From positions 1 to 35,656 of the forward strand of contig JAFQUN010000072.1 in the NCBI GenBank assembly GCA_017408525.1: a stretch of DNA of 35,656 nt, in the 5' to 3' direction. Below are positions 29,800 through 35,656 of the stretch, in pieces. Each line of letters opens with the position of its first letter. The stretch's first letter is position 1. The position numbers and the translations under genes were made by a program. The notes below the pieces were generated by a model. That model was not told where the DNA came from. It did not search any database and saw only the letters and a program-made list of their open reading frames with translations. This DNA comes from Oscillospiraceae bacterium (lineage in GTDB: Bacteria > Bacillota > Clostridia > Oscillospirales > Oscillospiraceae).

Positions 29800-30555
29800 A
29801 TGGAAAACGAACGCATCGTAGTAAAAGGTGTCATCCTCCGCGCAACGGATACGAAGGACGCCGACAAGATGCTCACCGTGCTGACCGGCGAGCGCGGGAA
29901 GCTCTCCGTCGTCGCACGCGGTGCGCGGCGGCGCACAAGCCGCATTGCCGCCGCAAGCCAGCTTTTCGTCTATTCAGAGATGGTCTTGTGCGAGCGGCGC
30001 GGCTGGTATATGCTCGACGAAGCGGCAACGCTTTGCCAGTTCTCCGCGCTGCAAAATGACCTTTCGCAATTTGCACTCGCGTCGTACTTTGCCGAGCTAA
30101 CCGAATCGCTCACGCAGGAGGAGATCGAGGCGCACACGGCACTTTCGCTTTTTTTGAATGCGCTCTACGCGCTCGAAACACTGCAAAAGCCGAGCGCGCT
30201 CGTCAAGGCGGCATTCACGCTGCGGCTTTTGTGCCTTGCCGGCTACGAGCCGCTGCTCGACGCGTGCGCGTACTGCGACGAAGTGACGCCGCAGCGCCCA
30301 ATGCTCGACGTTTTACAGGGCATATTGCGCTGCGCCGGATGCGGCACGGGCAGCGGCGGGCTTTCGATGCCGCTTTGCCCCGCGTCGCTCGCGGCGATGC
30401 GGCACATCGTATCGTGCGAACCAAAACGGCTTTATAGCTTCACCCTGCCGGACGATGCCCTCGCGCGGCTCGATAACGCAGCCGAAGCCTTCTGCGCAGC
30501 GCAGCTTGAGCGCGGCTTTCGCACGCTTGATTACTACAAGGCATTGCAAATTTGA
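29800..30555 (+). CDS. recO: DNA repair protein RecO
   Basis: This 251-residue recombination mediator loads RecA with RecR on gapped DNA. An N-terminal OB-fold (about 1-80, VVKGVILRATDTKDADKMLTVLT) is followed by a helical region and a zinc-finger-type four-cysteine set (CAYC ... CAGC, about 150-175). The length is typical. The start is preceded by GAGGTTTACATAACGC. The end is 47 nt before mutS2. Confidence 0.92.
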   Translation: MENERIVVKGVILRATDTKDADKMLTVLTGERGKLSVVARGARRRTSRIAAASQLFVYSEMVLCERRGWYMLDEAATLCQFSALQNDLSQFALASYFAELTESLTQEEIEAHTALSLFLNALYALETLQKPSALVKAAFTLRLLCLAGYEPLLDACAYCDEVTPQRPMLDVLQGILRCAGCGTGSGGLSMPLCPASLAAMRHIVSCEPKRLYSFTLPDDALARLDNAAEAFCAAQLERGFRTLDYYKALQI

Positions 30556-30602
30556 TTGAGAATTGTATATTTTTGACGAAATATTACATTGAGGATCTGG
30601 AT

Positions 30603-32987
30603 ATGAGCGAGTTATTTGACAAATCCATTCGCGTTTTGGAGCTTCCTGCCGTACTGGAGCGTCTTGCCCGCCACGCGGTGAGCGCTGAGGCAAAGGCGCG
30701 TGCGCTGCGCGTGTATCCGATGTGCGAGGTGGAGGAAGTCCTGCGCGCGCAGGACGAGACGGACGCGGCGCGCGAGATGATCGCGCTGCGCGGTGCGCCG
30801 TCGTTTTCGGGTGTAAAAAATGTTGCCGAAGCGCTTGCGCGCGCCGACCGCGGCGGTATGCTCTCAACGCGCGAGCTTTTGGACATCGCGCAGCTTTTGA
30901 CCGCTTCGCGCCGCGCAAGTGAATATTTTAACGACGAATCGAATCAAAAGACGGTCATCGACCACCTTTTTCATTCTCTGCATACGAACCGCTTTTTGGA
31001 GGACAAGATCAAAACGAGCATCCTCGGCGAGGACGAGATCGCCGACGGCGCGAGCGCGGAGCTTTCCGATATCCGCCGCCACAAGCGCGCCGCCGCCGCG
31101 AAAAGCCGCCAGATATTGCAGAAGATCATCTCCTCGCCAAGCTACGCCAAGGTTTTGCAGGAAGCGCTCATCACCCAGCGCGACGGACGTTTTGTCGTGC
31201 CGGTGAAAGCCGAGCATAAAGCGAGCCTTCCGGGGCTCGTCCATGATATCTCCTCCAGCGGTGCGACCGTATTCGTCGAGCCGATGGGCGTGGTGCAGGC
31301 GAACAATGAACTCAAGGAGCTCGAAGCCAAGGAGGAAAAAGAGATCGAGCGCATCCTCTGCGCACTTTCCGCCGAGGCTGCTGCGCATCGGGAGGATATC
31401 CTCTGGGATTACGATGTTCTGGTGCATCTTGACCTCATCTTCGCGCGTGGGCAGTTGAGTTACGAGATGAATGCCGTGCGCCCCGAGATCCGGCGGGGCG
31501 CCTCCGTCCTGCTGCGCCGTGCGAGGCATCCGCTGCTCGACAGCGCGCGCGCCGTGCCGATCGACATTGCGCTTGGCGCAGACTTTGATACGCTCGTCAT
31601 CACAGGGCCCAACACCGGCGGCAAAACGGTGAGTCTTAAAACGCTGGGGCTTTTGACGCTCATGGCGCAGTGCGGACTGCACATCCCTGCCGCCGATGGC
31701 AGCGCGGTCAGCGTCTTTGAAAGCGTCCTTGCCGATATCGGCGACGAGCAGAGCATCGAGCAGAACCTTTCGACTTTTTCCGCGCACATGACGAATATCG
31801 TGCGTATTCTGGACGAGGCGAACAGCCGCAGCATGGTGCTCTTTGATGAGCTTGGCGCGGGTACCGACCCCGTGGAGGGCGCGGCGCTTGCCATCTCCAT
31901 CATCGAGCACGTCCGTGCGCGCGGCGCGCGCATCGCCGCGACGACGCATTACGCGGAGCTGAAGACCTTCGCCATGACGACCGGGGGCGTCGAGAACGCC
32001 TCGTGCGAGTTTGACGTGGAGACGCTGCGCCCGACTTATAAACTGCTCATCGGCATCCCGGGACGCTCCAACGCATTTGCCATCTCGCGCCGCCTCGGGC
32101 TTTGCGAGGAGGTCGTGGAAAACGCCAAGCGTCAAATGGACAGCGAGAGCATACGCTTTGAGGACGTTCTCACGGCGCTTGAAGCAAAACGCCAGCGTTT
32201 GGAGGGCGACTTGCAGGAGGCTGAGCGCCTTCGCGTACAGCGCGAGGAGGATGCGCGGCGTGCAAGGGAGTTCCGCACCCAGATGGAAAAGGCAAAGGAG
32301 AACGCCCGCAGCCGCGGCGAGGCGGAGGCGAAGCGCATCATCGCCGAAGCACGCGCCGCCGCTGACACGGTTTTTGCCGAGCTGAACGCGCTTCGCAAGG
32401 AACAAAAGCGCGCGATGGATTTTCAGGCTGTCAATGATACGCGCGCCGATGTGCGCCGCCTTATCAATCAGGCGCAGGAGTCGATCGCCGCAAGGGAAAG
32501 TGAGCGTGAGCCGATCCCCGCACCCAGCCGCCCCATCCGCGTGGGCGACCGCGTGGAGATCCCCGGAACGAGTACACCTGCTGAGGTCGTTGAAGCCAAG
32601 GACGATACGCTGACGCTGCGCGCGGGAGCGATGCGCCTGACCGTTCGCCGCGCGGAGGTGCGGCTGATCGAAGAGGGCGAAAAGATCGCCGCGAAAAAAG
32701 CTGCCGCCGCAAATCCCTCCCAGCGCGTACTGCGTGCGGCAGCCGCCGCGCGGGAGCTTGACCTTCGCGGGATGGAAACACTCGAGGCGGAGGCGGTCGT
32801 CGACCGTTTTCTTGACGCAGCAGTGATGGGTAAACTCGAAACGGTCGTCATCATCCACGGCAAGGGTACGGGTGCGCTGCGAAAAGCAGTGCAGGCGCAT
32901 TTGAAGCATCACCGTGCCGTAAAATCCTTCCGGCTTGGACGCTACGGCGAGGGCGAGGCGGGCGTGACCGTCGTGGAGCTGAAATGA
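30603..32987 (+). CDS. mutS2: MutS2 endonuclease
   Basis: This 794-residue protein lacks the MutS mismatch-recognition domain. It has a lever/clamp region, ATPase core (Walker A GPNTGGKT 335-342; FDELGAGTDP), a coiled coil rich in Arg, Glu and Ala (about 520-640) and a C-terminal Smr endonuclease domain (LDLRG and HGKGTG, about 715-794). MutS2 acts on branched DNA and, in some Firmicutes, on collided ribosomes. The ATG at 30603 follows GAGGATCTGG. A solo first hairpin of the dispersed repeat begins 4 nt after the stop. Confidence 0.95.
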   Translation: MSELFDKSIRVLELPAVLERLARHAVSAEAKARALRVYPMCEVEEVLRAQDETDAAREMIALRGAPSFSGVKNVAEALARADRGGMLSTRELLDIAQLLTASRRASEYFNDESNQKTVIDHLFHSLHTNRFLEDKIKTSILGEDEIADGASAELSDIRRHKRAAAAKSRQILQKIISSPSYAKVLQEALITQRDGRFVVPVKAEHKASLPGLVHDISSSGATVFVEPMGVVQANNELKELEAKEEKEIERILCALSAEAAAHREDILWDYDVLVHLDLIFARGQLSYEMNAVRPEIRRGASVLLRRARHPLLDSARAVPIDIALGADFDTLVITGPNTGGKTVSLKTLGLLTLMAQCGLHIPAADGSAVSVFESVLADIGDEQSIEQNLSTFSAHMTNIVRILDEANSRSMVLFDELGAGTDPVEGAALAISIIEHVRARGARIAATTHYAELKTFAMTTGGVENASCEFDVETLRPTYKLLIGIPGRSNAFAISRRLGLCEEVVENAKRQMDSESIRFEDVLTALEAKRQRLEGDLQEAERLRVQREEDARRAREFRTQMEKAKENARSRGEAEAKRIIAEARAAADTVFAELNALRKEQKRAMDFQAVNDTRADVRRLINQAQESIAARESEREPIPAPSRPIRVGDRVEIPGTSTPAEVVEAKDDTLTLRAGAMRLTVRRAEVRLIEEGEKIAAKKAAAANPSQRVLRAAAAARELDLRGMETLEAEAVVDRFLDAAVMGKLETVVIIHGKGTGALRKAVQAHLKHHRAVKSFRLGRYGEGEAGVTVVELK

Positions 32988-32991
32988 AAAT

Positions 32992-33020
32992 TCGAAGAAG
33001 ATGCTGCGCATCTTTTTCAA
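32992..33020 (+). repeat. Solo hairpin 1 of the dispersed repeat
   Basis: TCGAAGAAGATGC-TGC-GCATCTTTTTCAA has the same AGATGC-N3-GCATCT core and length as hairpin 1 of copies A-C, with one mismatch and one G-T pair. The other modules are absent. It is 4 nt after the mutS2 stop and may have become its terminator. Confidence 0.65.
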
Positions 33021-33068
33021 GTCCTTTGAAAATTTTTCTCCAAAAGGCAAATATTTGTTAAAAAATCA

Positions 33069-33098
33069 TTGACGAAAAAAGCGGTTATAGTATATAGT
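33069..33098 (+). promoter_or_regulatory. Sigma-A-type promoter of the HPr gene
   Basis: TTGACG (33069-33074), 18-nt spacer, TATAGT (33093-33098), followed by a 55-nt leader with GGAGAAGGAG before the ATG. Confidence 0.72.
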
Positions 33099-33153
33099 AG
33101 AAGGAGCAAGTTCTCATACTGCTAACTTTGTTTGGAGAAGGAGCGTTGCGATT

Positions 33154-33417
33154 ATGTATACGCAGGAAGTTACCATTAAAAACGAAGTCGGTCTTCATGC
33201 AAGACCTGCCACGTTCTTCATTCAGAAGGCGAACGAGTTCAAAAGCGGCATCTGGGTCGAAAAGGATGCGCGTCGCGTGAATGCAAAGAGTCTTCTGGGC
33301 GTGCTGTCCCTTGGCATCACCAAGGATATGAGCATCACGCTCATCGCCGACGGCGTCGACGAAAAGGAAGCCGTTGAGGCGCTTGCCGAGCTCGCCGCGA
33401 GCAACCTCGGCGAATAA
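33154..33417 (+). CDS. ptsH: HPr phosphocarrier protein
   Basis: This 87-residue HPr has the active-site His15 in GLHARPAT and the regulatory Ser46 in AKSLLGVLSLG, exactly at the canonical positions. It can therefore act both as phosphoryl carrier of the PTS and as target of HPr kinase in carbon control. Crh, which lacks His15, is excluded. It is a single gene with its own promoter and terminator and no PTS enzyme I beside it. Confidence 0.92.
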   Translation: MYTQEVTIKNEVGLHARPATFFIQKANEFKSGIWVEKDARRVNAKSLLGVLSLGITKDMSITLIADGVDEKEAVEALAELAASNLGE

Positions 33418-33433
33418 ACATTTTGCCACGCAG

Positions 33434-33475
33434 AAGAGCCGCATTGTACGCAGTGCGGCTCTTTTTGTTCTTTTA
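33434..33475 (+). terminator. Terminator after HPr gene
   Basis: AGAGCCGCATTG / CAGTGCGGCTCT with loop TACG, then TTTTTGTTCTTTT. Downstream, 33480-33580 contains two more hairpins (GTTTCGC / GCGAAAC and CCTTTGGCA / TGCCAAAGG) in the uvrC leader. Confidence 0.88.
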
Positions 33476-33585
33476 ACTGCTTTGTGACGTACTGCCGGCG
33501 GAGGCGCTTTGTTTCGCGCCGCCGGAGCGGCGAAACGCCCCCCCTTTGGCAGAGCGTGCCAAAGGCGAAAAAAGGAGGAGAAAAG

Positions 33586-35412
33586 ATGACACGCGACGAG
33601 CTGCGCGAAAAAGCAAACGACCTTCCCACCGCACCGGGCGTTTATCTGATGATGGACAAAAGCGGCCGCGTGATCTATGTCGGGAAAGCAAAAAAACTCA
33701 AAAATCGCGTCAGCCAGTACTTTCAGGACTCCGCCGGTCACAGCGTCAAAACGCGTGCGATGGTCTCGCAGGTCGACCGGTTCGATACCATTTTTGTCTC
33801 CAGCGAGTTTGAGGCACTCGTCCTTGAAAACAGCCTCATCAAGCAGCACCAGCCGCGCTATAACATCCTCCTCAAAGACGACAAGGGCTACCCCTTCGTG
33901 CGGCTTTCAAACGAGGAGTACCCGCGTTTTTCGCTTGCAAGCCGCATCGCTGATGACGGTGCACGCTATTTTGGTCCTTTCGGTGCGCGCAGCGAAACGA
34001 GGGCGGCTGTCGATGCCGTCTGCGCCGCGCTGCGTCTTCCGACCTGCTCGCGCCGCTTTCCGCGCGACATTGGAAAAGCGCGCCCCTGCCTCAATCACCA
34101 CATGGGTCGCTGCGACGCGTTTTGCCGCGGAACACCCGACCACACGGAGTATCTTGCGCGTATTGAGCAGGCGGTTTTGATACTTGAGGGTCGATACAAG
34201 CAGCTTGCGCGCTCGCTTCGCGAGGAGATGGAGCGTGCGGCAGAGGACCTGCAGTTCGAACGCGCCGCCGCGCTGCGCGACAGCGTGCGCGCCGTCGAAA
34301 CGCTCGGCAAGCGGCAAAAGGTCATCGCCGGTATCTGCGCCGATACGGACGTGTGGGGCATATATCGCGGTGCGGCGCGCTGCGCCTACGCCGTTTTGCA
34401 CGTTGAGGACGGGCAGCTCACCTACCGTGAGGCGGAAATTTTCGACGCGCCGATCGACGAGAGCGAGGAGCAGATGCTCTCCGCGCTTCTCGCGCGCTAT
34501 TACTTTGACCGCGCCGTTGTTCCGCGCGAGATATTGCTCCCCTGCACCATCGAAGACGCGCAGGAGCTTGCCGAAAGCTTCAGCGAGCGCAGCGGACGGC
34601 GCGTACAGCTCCGCGTACCGAGCCGCGGCGAACGCGCCGGACTTTGCGAAATGGCGCAGCGCAACGCCCGTGAGGAGGTCGAGCGCGTCACGACGCAGAG
34701 CGAGCGCACCGACAGAACGCTGCGCCGCCTTGGCGAGATGCTCGCCCTGCCCGACACGCCGCGCCGTATGGAGGCGTATGACATCTCCAACACCGGTGCA
34801 AGCGATATCGTCGCCTCGATGACTGTTTTTTGCGACGCAAAGCCCTTAAAGCGCGACTATCGCCGCTTTCGCATCAAGTCGCTGGGCGGTCATGCCGACG
34901 ACTATGCATCCATGCGCGAGGTCATCGCCCGCCGCGTGCAGCGGTATCTTGACGGCGACGAAAAATTTTCGACGCTGCCCGACATTTTTCTCATCGACGG
35001 CGGTGCCGTTCACGCGCGCACAGCGCGCGAGGCAGCACTTGCACTCGGTGTGGACGTCCCCTTTTTCGGCATGGTCAAAGACGACCGCCACCGCACGCGC
35101 GCGCTCACAACGCCCGAGGGCGAGGAGATCTCCATCGCCGCTGACACGGCTGTTTTTGCGCTCATCGGACGCATCCAGGAGGAAACGCACCGCTTTGCCG
35201 TCGCCTACCACCACGAGCTGCACGGCAAGTCCGCAACACGCTCACAGCTGGACGGCATTGAGGGCATCGGTGAGACGCGGCGCAAAAAGCTCCTGTCGCA
35301 TTTCAAAACAGTACGCGCCATCCGTGAGGCGAGCGAAGAGCAGCTTTGCGCCGTCGTTCCAAAAAATGCTGCCCATGCCGTATATACACATTTTCACGGG
35401 ACATCGGAATGA
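33586..35412 (+). CDS. uvrC: UvrABC system protein C
   Basis: This 608-residue nucleotide-excision endonuclease subunit has an N-terminal GIY-YIG nuclease (APGVYLMMDKSGRVIYVGKAKKL, about 16-38). A UVR domain (about 200-240), the RNase H-like nuclease region (AYDISNTGASDIVASM, FLIDGG) and a C-terminal helix-hairpin-helix (IEGIGETRRKKLL) follow. It incises on both sides of lesions with UvrB. AAAGGAGGAG precedes the ATG; upstream in-frame starts lie in the hairpin-rich leader and would lengthen the protein beyond the family norm. Confidence 0.95.
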   Translation: MTRDELREKANDLPTAPGVYLMMDKSGRVIYVGKAKKLKNRVSQYFQDSAGHSVKTRAMVSQVDRFDTIFVSSEFEALVLENSLIKQHQPRYNILLKDDKGYPFVRLSNEEYPRFSLASRIADDGARYFGPFGARSETRAAVDAVCAALRLPTCSRRFPRDIGKARPCLNHHMGRCDAFCRGTPDHTEYLARIEQAVLILEGRYKQLARSLREEMERAAEDLQFERAAALRDSVRAVETLGKRQKVIAGICADTDVWGIYRGAARCAYAVLHVEDGQLTYREAEIFDAPIDESEEQMLSALLARYYFDRAVVPREILLPCTIEDAQELAESFSERSGRRVQLRVPSRGERAGLCEMAQRNAREEVERVTTQSERTDRTLRRLGEMLALPDTPRRMEAYDISNTGASDIVASMTVFCDAKPLKRDYRRFRIKSLGGHADDYASMREVIARRVQRYLDGDEKFSTLPDIFLIDGGAVHARTAREAALALGVDVPFFGMVKDDRHRTRALTTPEGEEISIAADTAVFALIGRIQEETHRFAVAYHHELHGKSATRSQLDGIEGIGETRRKKLLSHFKTVRAIREASEEQLCAVVPKNAAHAVYTHFHGTSE

Positions 35413-35459
35413 GCGATAATGATATGAATATACCGATGTCAAAAGCAGTATTTAAAGTA

Positions 35460-35502
35460 AACAGCGCTCCCTCTCCGACCGGAATGGGAGCGCTGTTTGT
35501 TA
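35460..35502. terminator. Bidirectional terminator
   Basis: A 12-bp stem AACAGCGCTCCC (35460-35471) / GGGAGCGCTGTT (35486-35497), between uvrC and the opposing kinase gene, with T-rich sequence on both exit sides. Confidence 0.82.
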
Positions 35503-35508
35503 TCTTTA

Positions 35509-35656
35509 TTATGCTCTTGTACCAAACAGAACAGAGATCGTGGTTCCCTTGTTCGGTTCGCTTTCCATAGTGATCTTGCCGTGATGATACTGCACGGCGT
35601 GCTTCACGATGGACAGCCCAAGACCGGTGCCGCCGGACTGCTTGGAATGGCTCTTA
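35509..35656 (-). CDS. Sensor histidine kinase, C-terminal fragment (cut by window edge)
   Basis: The last 48 codons on the minus strand contain the G-box of the HATPase_c domain ([19 protein letters not shown]) and the final strand [17 protein letters not shown]. The preceding KSHSKQS fits PhoR/WalK-like kinases. It is truncated only by the window edge. The partner response regulator would be expected upstream of the kinase, beyond the window. Confidence 0.88.
   Translation of the reverse strand, partial: KSHSKQSGGTGLGLSIVKHAVQYHHGKITMESEPNKGTTISVLFGTRA

Noticed and set aside
30864-33050. 728-codon minus-strand frame opposite mutS2
   Set aside because: Fully antisense to a well-supported MutS2 gene; composition is Arg/His/Ala-rich shadow sequence.
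35409-35570. Short open frame after uvrC
   Set aside because: It reads through the bidirectional terminator into the histidine kinase antisense strand.
1-35656. CRISPR arrays, IS elements or rRNA genes
   Set aside because: No regularly spaced repeats, transposase or rRNA sequence seen; the dispersed repeat copies are far apart and lack an encoded transposase.

Overview
The window looks like a chromosomal stretch from a GC-rich, spore-forming anaerobic member of the Clostridia (Bacillota), most like a gut Oscillospirales-type genome. The evidence is a yqfC-yqfD-phoH-ybeY-era-yqzL-recO run, the spore gene ylbJ, a MutS2/HPr/UvrC block, an S-layer-homology protein, a Feo iron system with a small cysteine-rich membrane partner, and a dehydrogenase of the gut-clostridial 7-alpha-hydroxysteroid type. 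Genus assignment is inference.

Layout. 1-221: the 3' half of a tRNA-Leu(CAA) with its terminator but no 5' half, read as the attachment-site scar at the edge of an integrated element lying to the left. 412-1713: FAD oxidoreductase fused to a Rieske centre. 1845-5431: a three-gene MacAB-type efflux operon with its own promoter. 5636-7981: an SLH-domain secreted protein. 8100-10315: an MFS exporter and a probable 7-alpha-hydroxysteroid dehydrogenase in one transcription unit, followed by a convergent TetR/small membrane protein pair. 11603-13100: a DUF1295 (steroid 5-alpha-reductase-like) membrane protein and a SanA/YdcF-type protein. 13138-16927: a DtxR-type iron regulator divergent from feoA, feoB, a 59-residue cysteine-rich protein and a DUF3793 protein, with three copies of a 16-bp GTTAGC-N4-RCTAAC palindrome. 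16944-21052 (minus): YgiQ-type radical SAM protein, a histidine phosphatase-GNAT fusion, and a PyrF-like protein lacking the catalytic lysine. 21204-24113: small membrane protein, nucleoside phosphorylase, MscS channel (minus) and Asp/Glu racemase. 24583-32987: ylbJ (minus) divergent from a long unit running from spore genes through ribosome maturation to DNA repair (mutS2). 33154-35412: HPr and UvrC. The right edge holds the C-terminus of a histidine kinase on the minus strand.

The most unusual feature not explained by genes is a dispersed, modular, multi-hairpin repeat of about 100-210 bp: four copies (5443-5615, 20073-20247 minus, 21389-21600, 24163-24264 minus) plus a solo first hairpin after mutS2 (32992-33020). 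Wherever the first hairpin is present it begins 4-11 nt after a stop codon and lies on that gene's strand, and its stems differ between copies by paired, compensating changes while the core AGATGC-N3-GCATCT stays fixed. This is the best candidate for an undescribed element here. The second theme is a possible steroid/bile-acid cluster (8100-12406).

Starts were chosen by ribosome-binding sites and family length. Promoter and terminator calls are by eye. Long open frames antisense to real genes (up to 739 codons) are treated as GC-bias shadows.
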